A stretch of 64,000 nt of DNA from Pseudomonas sp. Irchel 3E13 (GTDB lineage Bacteria; Pseudomonadota; Gammaproteobacteria; Pseudomonadales; Pseudomonadaceae). The notes under the pieces were generated by a model. The model was not told where the DNA came from. It made no database searches and saw only the letters and a program-made list of their open reading frames with translations. The stretch covers positions 248,001-312,000 of the forward strand of contig NZ_FYDX01000008.1 in NCBI RefSeq assembly GCF_900187455.1, given 5' to 3'. Each line of letters begins with the position of its first letter. The stretch's first letter is position 1. The translations under genes were made by a program, and so were the position numbers. Positions 17,859-29,100 of this stretch are shown in pieces.

Positions 17859-19498
17859 TAGCCTTGCTCCGCGGGGATCGGATTGAGTGCCGGGTTGTAG
17901 AAAGTGAAGTCGAGGTTCTCGTCGTTGCTGGCCTGGATCGACCAGCGTCCGGTGGTCAGTTCCAGGCGCAGGGCGAACTGGGTAATCGGCGGCTGCGGGT
18001 CGCTTGGCAGGTTGATTTCCATGGCGTGGATCAGTGCGGGGATATCGGCGTCATCCAGGGGGCGCAAGTTGACAATGGCGGTTTGCTCGCTTTCCTCCCT
18101 GTAGCCTTCGCAGGCGACACCGCAGACCGTCGCCCGCAGGTGCGACTCATGGATGATGCCGCCCGAGCCACCGTTGAAAGGCTGGCCCAGCACTACCCGG
18201 AACAGCGATCGGCCAAAGGAAAAATGCTCATTCGTCACCGTGGCTGTCGGTGTGCCGCGAAACAGCAGTGCGACATCCGTCATGCCGAAGGTGGTCAGGG
18301 CAATGCCGAATTGCAGGTGCAGCAACTGGGCGTCGGTGAGGGCGTTGTACAGGGCGGACGAAATCGCGCCCTTGCGCCAGGTTTCGCCACCCAGCCAGGT
18401 ATCCAGATGGGCCAGCTCTCCCAGCGGCGGAAACTCGTTTTCGCAGCTCAGGAAGAAGTCATCTTCCTCACCGGCCATCGACGCGTTGGTGTCCGGGTCG
18501 TCGTCATCGACCTCGGAAGGCTCGAACCCGTCTTCCAGGTAGAGGTTCCAGCGCAGTACCCAGTCGTCGCGGCCGAGGTCCGTGTAGTAGCGGCGGCCAT
18601 CCAGGCCGACGCCGACGAGGTAGCAGGTGCTGTGCGTGGCGCCCTCCAGCGTTTGCGTGATCATGTTGAGCACGCAGTGGGACAGGCGGACGTTGGTGAA
18701 CTCGAGATCGAAGGGCGTGGAGCGCCAATCGCACCCATTGGACTGCTCACAGATCAACACCAGCGGCATCTGGCTGCGGACCGCCTGCTGTAAGTTGGGG
18801 CCGAACTGGAAGGCCTGGTAGTAATGCGCGCCCTGCAGAATCGGCATCGCTGTTTCGCTGCCTTCAATGGCGATGGCCGACTCGACGTACACCGGTGTCG
18901 AATCGAAGCGCAGGCTGGCCAGGCCACTGTCCACGGTTTGCGCCTTTTGTTCCGGGCACAGTGGGTAGAGCGCGGGATGGCCGGAGATGTCCTGGACGTT
19001 GACGATACACACCGCCTGCGGAGTCCAATCGTTCCCGCTGCGCTGGAACCAGGCCGCCGCCTGAAAGGGCGATTGGTCGTCAAGCACGCCTTCGACGAAC
19101 ATCGTGTTGTCCGAGGTCGATGCCAGCTCTTCGGTATAGGTCGCCGACGCCTTCGCACCACGGGATTTCACCTTGGCCATGATCCGCTTGAGGACTTTGA
19201 TCTTGTACTGGAGCAGCTTCTCTTCGCGGGCCTTGTCGCGATAGCGCACGCCCAGGCGCGCGCTGTCCCACTTGTGCTTGAGCTTGTTCTTCCTCAGGGT
19301 GCGTTGTGAGCCGGTGTATTTGCTTTCCCCGCTGTGCGCCCATCGAACGTCGCTGGTCTTGACCTTCCACGCGCCGGTGTTTCGCCAGATCAAGGATGAC
19401 CGTTCAAGGTCGCCCAGATGATCGCGGTCCCCTGTTCCACGGGCACCCCAGATACGCTGGTAGTAAACGCCGGCAATTTCGATGAGCTCCTTTCCCAT
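17858..19498 (-). CDS. Unrecognised 546-residue protein in the EEP-nuclease operon
   Basis: I do not recognise this protein. Residues 60-115 are strongly basic and probably helical (many K/R, for example KNKLKHKW and KIKVLKRIMAKVKSR), which could bind nucleic acid. The middle and C-terminal parts are beta-rich, with an acidic stretch around 345-365 (EVDDDDPDTN, EEDD). Several cysteines are scattered without a clear motif. No signal peptide or membrane segment is seen. The stop overlaps the EEP start by one base, so the two are translationally coupled. Base composition appears lower in GC than in the flanking metabolic genes, which is consistent with acquisition by transfer. Confidence 0.8.
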   Translation of the reverse strand: MGKELIEIAGVYYQRIWGARGTGDRDHLGDLERSSLIWRNTGAWKVKTSDVRWAHSGESKYTGSQRTLRKNKLKHKWDSARLGVRYRDKAREEKLLQYKIKVLKRIMAKVKSRGAKASATYTEELASTSDNTMFVEGVLDDQSPFQAAAWFQRSGNDWTPQAVCIVNVQDISGHPALYPLCPEQKAQTVDSGLASLRFDSTPVYVESAIAIEGSETAMPILQGAHYYQAFQFGPNLQQAVRSQMPLVLICEQSNGCDWRSTPFDLEFTNVRLSHCVLNMITQTLEGATHSTCYLVGVGLDGRRYYTDLGRDDWVLRWNLYLEDGFEPSEVDDDDPDTNASMAGEEDDFFLSCENEFPPLGELAHLDTWLGGETWRKGAISSALYNALTDAQLLHLQFGIALTTFGMTDVALLFRGTPTATVTNEHFSFGRSLFRVVLGQPFNGGSGGIIHESHLRATVCGVACEGYREESEQTAIVNLRPLDDADIPALIHAMEINLPSDPQPPITQFALRLELTTGRWSIQASNDENLDFTFYNPALNPIPAEQG

Positions 19499-19546
19499 TA
19501 CGGCCTCGGCTGCAGCTGAGGTTTGGCCGGGCTGGCGCGGCGCACC

Positions 19547-19810
19547 TTATTCATGCTCGTTCAGCCAATGGGGCTTGCGGGTGAAGCCGACGTGGTAGAC
19601 CAGCGCCTGCAGGGCTTCCTGGCGGCCCGCGACCTCGACCGACACCAGGGTTTTCTCGATACCGATGATCCGGCCCTTGGGGGTGTTGTTCAGGCAGCGG
19701 TTGAGCAGGTCTGTCTGGTCATCGATAGCGGCCTGCGAGAGTGGATTGGTCGGATCCGTGTTGCCGATCACGATACGTTTGACGTAGCCAACGTCACTCA
19801 GATCGAACAT
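19547..19810 (-). CDS. Small unknown protein, first gene of the EEP-nuclease operon
   Basis: This 87-residue protein has a strong ribosome binding site (AGGAG, 7 nt before the ATG at 19810). It is soluble and has no motif I can name. The C-terminus ends HVGFTRKPHWLNEHE. A 48-nt gap separates it from the 546-residue gene. As the small leading gene of the operon it could be an immunity or antitoxin-like partner, a chaperone, or a regulator. None of these is demonstrated. Confidence 0.78.
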   Translation of the reverse strand: MFDLSDVGYVKRIVIGNTDPTNPLSQAAIDDQTDLLNRCLNNTPKGRIIGIEKTLVSVEVAGRQEALQALVYHVGFTRKPHWLNEHE

Positions 19811-19927
19811 CTCGTTTCTCCTTGAGGGGATGTTTGTGGCATCCCGCCATCATTCACATTTTGCGGGGTGGAGGGAAGGGGGGAGGGTGTTTCGCGCAGA
19901 CTCAAAATCGTGCGGCGCTCAAGGGGG

Positions 19928-19951
19928 TTTCGCGAGCAAGCTCGCTCCTAC
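19928..19951 (+). repeat. Single REP element
   Basis: TTTCGCGAGCAAGCTCGCTC followed by CTAC is the same core as the doublet at 10551. It lies in the 290-bp intergenic region between the small gene at 19810 and the TpsA gene end. Apart from this and the terminator, nothing else was recognised there. Confidence 0.85.
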
Positions 19952-20042
19952 AGGAGGCCGAAAGGCGCCGGCAGCCTCGCCGCATCGAACGGATAAGTCC
20001 GCAAAGCCAAAGATCATCGTCCCCAGGACCCCGTGAAAAACC

Positions 20043-20085
20043 AAAAAAAAGGCCGCCGGGGGAATCCCCCCGGCGGCCTTTCTGT
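20043..20085 (-). terminator. Intrinsic terminator of tpsA
   Basis: A 12-bp GC-rich stem (GGCCGCCGGGGG at 20051-20062 with its complement at 20067-20078) and a 4-nt loop are followed on the minus strand by eight U (the A-run at 20043-20050). TTTCTGTTT flanks the other side, so it may work in both directions. It sits 16 nt beyond the tpsA stop. Confidence 0.92.
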
Positions 20086-20100
20086 TTACCGCGTTACGAC

Positions 20101-23100
20101 TTACTTGTTGTAAGTCATCACGCCATCTTCACCTTCGACAAAACCACGGAACGGGCTGACCTGCGAAGCGTTCAACAGACCCGCGTCGAAGAGTTTCTCC
20201 GGACCGGTCTGCTGAACCACCGCCGGCTGCAGCAGCGCTTCCATGAAGCGACGGCTTTCAGCCAGGCTGCCACCGATCACGCGGTTGCCCAGGTCGACCT
20301 GCGACGAGTCGTTGACGTCGCCCATCAGTTCCTGGATCAGCGCGTTGGTGCCGTTGTCCGCCTTGAGCGATACCGACCAGGCACGGACGTTGGCGACGCC
20401 CGGCATGTTGTCCAGTACCTGCGGTGCGACGAACACCACGCGACCACCACCGACATCGTTGGAGGTCTGGATCGACGCAACGCTGATGCTGCGACCGCCG
20501 GTGTAGCTGACGGTGCCGTTGCCGGTGCTGGTGGTGGAGGTCGGCGCCATGACGACGTTGCCGCTGCCGTTGACGTTGACGTTGCCGCGACCACTGGTGG
20601 TGATGTTGGCGTTCTGGTTGATGTTGCCGCCGTTGAGGGTGATGTTGCCGCCGCCGGTGTGCGAGACACCGCCGTTGACGTTCAGGTCGCCCGCGCTGGT
20701 CAGTACGATGTCGCCCTGGGACGCGGTCAGCGCCGTCAGGTTCAGCGCCGAGGTCGAGGTGCTGTTCAGCACCGCGCCACCGTTGCCGCCGGTGGACGCC
20801 AGGTTACGCACGTTGACGTCGAAGGCATTGCCGCTCTGGCCGACGCCGTTGGCGGCGGTCAGGTTGGCGCTCTGCGCGTTGACGTTGCTCACCGTGTTGT
20901 TGTTGACGTCGCGGATGGCGCCGGCGTTGGCGTTCAGGGTGACGGCGTGGCCAGTGGCATTGATCACGTCGACGTTGAGGTTGCCGGTCGCGCTGTTGAC
21001 GGCAACGTCGCCATTGGCGCTGTTGACGGTCAGGCGATCCAGGCCATCCGCTTCGTTGATGGCGATGTTGCCGCTGTTGCTGACCTGGGCGTTGATGCTG
21101 GTTGCCTTGGTCTGCAGGGCACCGTTGGCGCCGATACCGTCGGTGGCGCTCAGGTTCAGGGCGTTGCCCTGGACGCGGGTGGTGCTGTTGCCATCGTCGA
21201 CCAGTTGGCCGTTTTCGGCGGTCAGCGCTACCGAGCCGGTGCCGCTGACGTTGCCCACCACGGCGTTGCCATCGGCGACCACGACCTGCACGTTACCGTT
21301 GCCGGTGCTGACGTTCTCCAGGGTTGCCGCCTGCGACTGAGCCAGGTTCACGTCGCCGCGGGTGGTGCTGGCGTCGAGGGTGTTGCCGGTCAGTTTCAGA
21401 GCGCCTTGCGAGCCGTTGCCCAGGCCGTTGGCCGCGTCGAGTTCGATGCGGTCGCCGGTGATGCCGGTGGCTTGTGCCACGCGAGCCAGCATGCGAGCGA
21501 AGAAGCTCGGCTGCTGGGTCACGATGGCGCCGCCGGTGGAGGTCAGGCTGACATTCTGGCTGCCGGCGTTCACGGTGTTCACGCCGATGTCGCCGCCAGC
21601 GGTCACGCGGATGTTGCCGTCCGCAGTGTTCAGGCGGGTGAGGGTGATGGCGTCGTCTTCGGTCAGGGCGATATTGCCGCTGCCGTTGACCCATACCGTG
21701 GCGCTGTCGACAGCGGTGTGCAGGTTGACGCCGGTTTCAGCGTCGACGTTCAGGTCGCCGCCTTTGACCAGGCCGCCGGCCAGGGTTTCGACCTTGCCGC
21801 TGGAGGTCAGCGCGATGCTGTCGCCCTGCAGTTGCTTGATGGTGATGTCGCCCGCGTTGACCGACACCTGGCCGTTGGCGGCCGCGACGTTGTCGAGGGT
21901 GATGGCGTTGGCTTCGTCGACCACGATCGAGCCGCTGTCGGCCTTGGCCACCAGGGTGTCGATGTCGGTGCGCAGGGCATCGTTGCTGCCGATGTTGCCC
22001 GACGCGGTCGCGGTCAGTTGCTTGGCGGTGACGTTACGCGCCGCGTTGCCCTGGACCTGGATGTCGCCGGCCTTGGCCGTCAGCGTGGCGTTGCCGTCGG
22101 CGGTGCGGATCTGGTCGATCAGCAGGTTGCCGCCCGCGGTGTAGGCCACGTTGCCCTGGCTGTTGACGTTGGTCAGCGCGCCGACGCTCATGGTCAGGTC
22201 GCCTTTGGCGTCCGCCGAGACGTTGCCGTTGTTGACCCCGAGGGTGCCGTTCTGCACCAGGTTGCCCTGGGCGGTCACGCTCACGTTGCCGCTATCGACG
22301 CCGATTTCCTGCACGGTGGCGTTGCCCGCCGCGCTGTAGTCGACATTGCCGGTCGTGGTTGTGGTGCTGGCGACGGAGGTCATCAGCAGGTCACGGCCGG
22401 CGTTGGCGCCGACGTTGCCTTGAGCGGCGTTGACCAGGGCGTTCTGAGTCAGGTCGCGGCCCGCGTTCAGGCTGACATTGCCGTTGAAGGTGCTGGTTGC
22501 GCCGTTGAGGGTGACATCGTTACCCGCGAAGGTCGTGACGTCGCCGGCATCGGTGTGCACCAGCGCATTCTGGGTCAGGTTCTGGCCCGCACTCAGCGCG
22601 ATGTTGCCTTGAGCGGTGCTGGTTTCGCCGTTGAGGGTGACGTCGCGACCCGCGGAGGTCGTGATGTTGCCCGCGCCGGAGTGGACCAGGCCGTTCTGGG
22701 TCAGGTTGCCCTGCTCGGCGCCGAGCGTGATGGCGCCGTTGCCGGTGGACAGGTTCTCCAGGCTGGCGTTGTGCGCGGCGTTGTAGACGATGTCGCCGTT
22801 GCCGGTAACCACGCTGTGCACGCCGGACGCCATCAGCAGGTCACGACCGGCCTTGGCGGTGATGTTGCCTGCGCCGGTCTGCACCAGAGCGTTCTGGGTC
22901 AGGTTGCCATCGGCGTGCGCGTTGATGTTGCCCGCGCCGGTTTGCACCAGGGCGTTCTGGGTCAGATTGCCTTTGGCCGCCAGATCGACGTTGCCGTTGC
23001 CGGTGGTCACCTGCTGCAGGTTGGCGTTGTCGCCAGCGCTGTAGTTGATGTTGCCGGTGCCGACGACGGTGGTGTCGGTCTGGGTGGTCAGGTCGCCATC

Positions 23101-26100
23101 GGCGTGCGCGGTGATGTTGCCCGCGCCGGTTTGCACCAGAGCGTTCTGGGTCAGATTGCCTTTGGCCGCCAGATCAACGTTGCCGTTACCGGTGGTCACC
23201 TGCTGCAGATTGGCGTTGCCGCCAGCGCTGTAGTCGATGTTGCCGGTACCCACCACGGTGGTATCACCCTGGGTGGTCAGGTCGCCACCGGCGTGCGCGG
23301 TGATGTTGCCTGCAGCGGTCAGCACCTGTTGGTGCTGAGTCAGGTCACCGCCTGCGTTCAGTTTGATGTTGCCGCCGTTGGTGCCCACGTGCTGCAGGCT
23401 GATGTTGCCGCCAGCGCTGAGGTCGATGTTGCCTGCGAACATTGCGCCTGTAAGGGCCAGGGTGGTCAGGTCGCGGCCGGCGTGAGCGGTGATGTTGCCC
23501 GAGCCGGTCAGCAACTGGCCGTTCTGGACCAGGTTGCCCTGTTGCGCGCTCACATTGACGTCGCCAGCGTAGGCGCCCACGTCTTGCAGCGAGGCATTGC
23601 CGCCTGCGGCGACGGTGACGTTGCCGGAAACCGACGAGGCGGTCTGGGCATTCGCGTCCATCGTGATGTCGCCGTCGGCGGTCACCGCGATGTTGCCGGC
23701 CTTGGTCTTGGTATCGGCGTTTTGTTGAATGTTGCCGCCAGCCTTCACCGCAATGTTGCCGGTGTCCGCCACGATCTGCTCGTCCTGCTGGACGTTGCCG
23801 CCAGCGTTGACCGAAATATCGCCGTTCTCGGTTTCGATCTGAGCGTTCTGCTGGACGTCACCGCCCGCGCCCAGACGTACCGCGCCAGAGGTAGTGGCCG
23901 TCACGGATTCGTTGACGGTCAGGTTGCCGGCGGTGCCGACTTCGATAGCGCCGTCGGTGCTGTTCAGGCCGGAGAGCGTGCCGAGGCCCAGGTTCTGGGC
24001 GAGGGTGCCGATGACCAGGTCACCGTCCAGATCGTTGAGCTTGAGGCTGCCCGTTGTGGTTTTGCCGGCGAGGTTGCCGACCTTGACGTTCAGCGCGTTG
24101 GCCGCGCCGATACCGTTCTCTGCACGCAGGGTCAGGTTGGCGGCATCGATGTTGCTGGTGCCGTCGGTCTTGGTGTTGGTGATCTGGTTGCCGGCGACCA
24201 GGGTGACCGTGTCGCTGGTGGTGCCGGTGCTCAGGGTGCCGACGTTCAGCGAACCACCGGTGGTGACGGTGACGTTGCCGTGGTCGGTTTCCAGGGTGCC
24301 GATGGTCAGGTCATCGACGTCGGCCAGGTTGACCTCGCCAGCGGCGGTGACGTTGACGGTGTTGACCTGGGTGTCCAGCGCACGGTTGGCGTTGCCGCCG
24401 GTGGCGCCGACGCTGCCTGCCGCGTTGATGTTCAGGGTGTCGGCGACGATCAGGGTGCTGTTGTCTTGGTCATCGTCCACCGCGCCATCGGCGCGCAGGT
24501 TGATGGTGCCGGTGCCGGCGTCCAGGTTGCGGACCAGCACTGCGCCACCGGCCGTCAGGTCGATGTTGCCGCTGGCGGTTTGCAGGCGGTTCGCGGTCAC
24601 GGCGTTGGCTTCACGCAGGGTGATGTTGCCCGCGTGGGTGACTTCGGCGTTGAGGGTGTCGACGTCGGTGTCCAGGTCGATGGCGCCGGCAGCCGTGGCT
24701 ACCAGGGTGCCGCCCTGGACGTTGCGCTCGACGGTGTTGCCGTCAATGATCGAGCCGTTGGTGCTGGTCAGGCTCACGGTGTGGGTGTGAGTGCTGTCTT
24801 TTACCAGTTGGTCGATTTTCAGCGAGCCGTCGGTGGTGACGCTGATGTCGCCCGCGCCGGTGATGCCTTTGACCGCGCCTTGGGTGCCGATGGTCAGCAG
24901 GGCGCCGCCGTTGGCGTTGACGATGGCCACGCCGCCGTTGCCGGCGTCGGCCGCCACGCGGTCGGTCCTGGTGTTGACGGCCTGGTTGGCGCCGATGCCG
25001 TTGCCGGCGACCATTTTCAGGTCTGGCGTTGCCAGCGTGCCGCCCTGGCCGAGGATGGCCTGGCCAGCCTTGAGGCTGATGGAGGTGTCGCTGTTGACGC
25101 TGCCGACCACACCGATGTTGTTGTTGGCTTCGGCGACGATCTTCTGGCCGGCGGCGACGGTGATGTCACCCAGGCCCAGGCTGCCGGCGGAGTCCAGGTA
25201 CAGGCTGGAGTCGATGACGCCGCCGTTGTTGATGTCCAGACGGTTGGCGGTGATGCCCAGCGGCTTGTCGGCGGAGCTGTCGATCTGCTGGTTCAGGTTG
25301 TACGCGGCCACGGCTTGCTTGCGCACTTGCAAGGAGGCGTCGCGGGCGGTGTTGGCCTTGAACACCGCGAGGTCGGCGGTGGCCTTGGAGGTGGCGGTGG
25401 TGTCGCGGATGGCGGTGGTGGTCGCCAGGTTGGTCGCGGCGGTGTAGACCGCGGCGTTGGCCACGTCCAGGGTGTTGTTCAGCTCGACCAGCAGGTCTTG
25501 TTGCGGGGCCAGGCTGTAGCGCTCGTAGCTGTCCAGCGCCAGGGTGGCGGCGGACAACACCAGGTCGACCACGGCGAACGCCGCGTCGGCACCGGCGTCA
25601 CCGGAGAACGGAATGGCCTGGGCGGCGCCGGCGATGACCGCGGCGGCGTTGCGGACCACGCTGGCGGCGTTGAGTGCGGTGTTCAGGCCGTCGGCGACCT
25701 TGGACATGCTGTCGACTTTGTTCGACTGCGCGGTCGCGGAGATATCCGCCAGGCGCTGGGTCAGCTCGGCCAGGCTGTTCTGCACGGTGGCAGAGGTGAC
25801 CAGGGCCTCGTAGTCCTTGAGCTGCTGGATCAGGATGTTCAGTTGCAGCAGCTTGGCGGCCGCTTCGGCATCGCGCGCCGAGTATTCGGCGATGGCGGTG
25901 TCGCGGGTCAGCTCGGCGGTGTACTTGCTCGGGGTGCTGGCGGTCAGGCTGACGTTGTTGCCGCGAATGTTCTGCGCGGTGCCGTTGCCGTCGAGGATCA
26001 CGCCGCCGGCCGAAGCGACGGTGACGTTACCGGTGGTGCCGGCATCGAGCATGCCGATGGTGATGTTGGACTGCGCTTGCAGGGTGATGTTGCCGCCGTC

Positions 26101-29100
26101 GGTCTTCAGGTTGCCGGCGATGATCACGCCGTCATAACCCGGCACCTGCGAGCTGGCCTTGTTCATCGCGGTCAGGGTGATGCTGCCGCCACCTGGCAGG
26201 TAGATGGTGTCGGTCTGGTTGAGGAAGACGATGTTGCCCGAGGTCGCGGTCAGGGTCAGCGAGCCGCCATCCATGGTGATGGTGCCGCCGCTGTTGTCCA
26301 GCACGGTGATCGCGGTGGCGACGATGGTGATCGCGCTCGCGCCCTTGCCGGTCAGCGAGCTGCTGTTCACGGCCACGGCACCGGCGTTGGTGGCGGTCAC
26401 GCCACCGCTGCCGCCGGCGGCGGAGAGGAAGCTGACATCCAGGTCCAGTTGGCCCTGTTTGCCGATGCCGCCGGGTGCGCTCATGTCCAGTTCGCGGGCG
26501 ACGACGTTGGCTTTGGTCTTGTTGCTGCGGCCATCTTCGATGGTGCCGCCGGCGCTCAGCTTGACGTTGTTGCCGCCGGCGTCGACGTTGCCCAGCTTGA
26601 TGCTGCCGTCCGCGGCGATCTGGATGTCGCTGCCGGTGCCGCCGCTGGTGGCCTGCACCAGGGACAGCAGGTTGCCGTTGCTCTGGCGGGCGTAGATACC
26701 GCCGTTGGCGGCGTCGATCACCAGTTCGTCGACCTGGATTTCAATGGCGTCGCCCGAGGTGCCGAACGATTTCACCGCCGCGGTCAGGCCGCTGGTGATG
26801 AAGTTGGCGGCCGAGCCGTTGCCGTCGGTGACGTTGCCGGAGACCTTGAAGTCGACGGTGCCGCCGGCCTTGACCTGGCCGACGACCACGTCACCGGAGT
26901 TCTGGAAGGCGATCTTGCCTTGGGTGGCGAGGACGTCCAGCAGGCTGATGGCGCCGATGTTGGCGTAGTTGATGTCGCCGCCGGTAGCGGTCAGGTTGAC
27001 CGCGCCACCGGCCACTTGGCTGGACAGCGCTTTGCTGCTGGTGCCGATGGAGGCGCCGGTGACGTTCAGCGAGCCGGCGGAGATCGGCGTGCCAACGGCG
27101 TCGGCGGCGGTGGTGACAGCGCCACCGGCGGTCAGCTCGACGGCTTTCTTGGCGACGATCGAGTTGACCGCCAGGTTGCCGCTCTGGCCGACGGTGACGG
27201 CACCGTTGGTGGAGTTGGCCTTGGCGGTCACGGTCAGGTCGGCGGAGGTGTTGGCGACGTTGGCGATGCCGTTGCGGCTGGTCAGGTTCAGCGTGCTGGC
27301 CTGGGTCTGCAGGGCAGTACCGACGGCGCCGACGTTACCCGAGGCGTCGATGACCACGTCTTTACCGACGATGCTGCCGCTGCCCTGGGTGATGTCACCG
27401 GCGGCGGTCAGCGAGACGCTCTTGTCGGCGCCGGCATCGATGCCGTTCAGCTTGAAGCCGCTGGCGGTGTTGGAGAACGACAGGTCCAGCGCCTGGGTGC
27501 GGTTCAGGGTCAGGCTGTTGAGGTTGCGGCTGTAGACCAGCGAACCACCGGTGAAGGCGACGTTGGTGTCACCGTTCGGCGTGGTCACCGACAGGCTGTT
27601 CAGCGCCTTGCCGTTGGACAGGTACACGCCGGACTGGGCCGCGGTGGTGGTGGCGGTGATCTTGTCGACGCTGGTGCTCAGCGCCTTGTTGGCGGCACCG
27701 ATAGCGGATTTGCTCGACGCGGTCAGCTCGCCCGCGGTGACGTTGGTACCGGAACCGGTGGCCGTGATGCCGCCGTTGCCCGCGGTGAGGTCGACCTTGC
27801 CGCCGGTGGCGGTGATGCTGCCGACGGTGATGTTGCCCTGGGTCGCGTTGAGCACGACGTTGTTGTCGGTGCCGGCGGCGGTGAGGGTGCCGATGGTCAG
27901 GCCCTGGCTTTCGCTCAGGTACACGCCACCGTTGCCGGCCGCGGCGTTGACGGTGTTGCTCTGGGTGCTCAGGGCCTGGGAGGCGTCGCCGACTTCGGTG
28001 CCGGCGTTGAGGTTGACGGTGCGGCCGACCAGCGAGGTGCCCGCCTGGGCGGCCAGGATGCTGCCGGTGTCGGAGGTCACGGTCAGGCTGTTGGTGGCCG
28101 AGACGGTGCCGGTGAGGACCACGCCTTCGGTGGCCTGCACCTTGACGTTCTTGCTGCCGGTGTTGCCGTTGCTCAGGGTGATCGAACCGCTGTTGTCGAT
28201 GGCGCCGGAAACCGCGGGCTGGCCATTGATGGTGATCTGCTCGCGAGCGACGACGTCGCCGAGAATCACGGCGCCCTGGTTCTTGACGTTGATGCCGCCG
28301 TTCTGGGTCGAGGCGGAGAGCACGCCGACCTTGGTGTTGACCGCGTCGCTGTCGGTGCCCACGGCGCCGTCGGCGACGAACTTGGCCGAGTAGCCGGAAA
28401 CGTTGGTTTTGCTGGTGTCGGCCGAGGTGATGCTGCCGTTCTGGGCGGTGATCACCACGCTGCCGCCTTCGGTCGCGGTGCCGGCGTTGACTTCGCCCAG
28501 TGCCACGCCGCCGTTGACGTCGGTGACCAGCACGTGGCCGTTGGCGGCATTGGCGTTGAGCACGTCGGCGTCGACGCGCAGGGCCGCGCCTTCGGCGCCG
28601 ATGGAAGCACCGGCGCCGGTGACCGAGAGGTTCAGGGTGTTGGCGCGGGTGGCGCTGTTGTCGGCGGTGGTGATGGTGTTGGTCGCGGCCAGGGTCGCGG
28701 TGGTGGCCGCGGCGACGCCGACACCCTTGATGGTGCCCGCCTGGACGATATCGCCCGCGTTGATGGTCAGGTCGGTGGCTTCGATGATGCCGCCGTTGTT
28801 GACCACCGAGCTCATCAGGCCGCTGGCGGAGTTGCCCTGCAGCAGGACGGTCTGGGCCGAAACGGTACCGCTGTTGTTGACGCCGGTGAGGTCGTTGCCG
28901 GTGGCGGCGGCCAGGGTGTCGGCGGACACGCTGAAGTTGATCAGGTTGCTGCCTTGCAGGTTGACGGTGAAGCGGTCACCGGCAGCCATGGTCACGCGGC
29001 CGACGTTGGCGATCACGTAGCCGGAGTTGTCGACCTTCGGTGCCACCAGATAGACGAAGCCACCGCTGCCGGTGGTGATCTGGCCCTGGTTGGCGATGCT

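Noticed and set aside
14655..19810. Calling the island a complete type VI secretion cluster
   Set aside because: No core components (TssB/C, Hcp, ClpV, VgrG) are present. Only adaptor-type and accessory genes support the link.
22680..23420. Regular repeats resembling a CRISPR array
   Set aside because: They are coding tandem repeats inside tpsA with a 189-bp period (63 codons). The repeat and spacer organisation of CRISPR is absent, and no cas genes occur.
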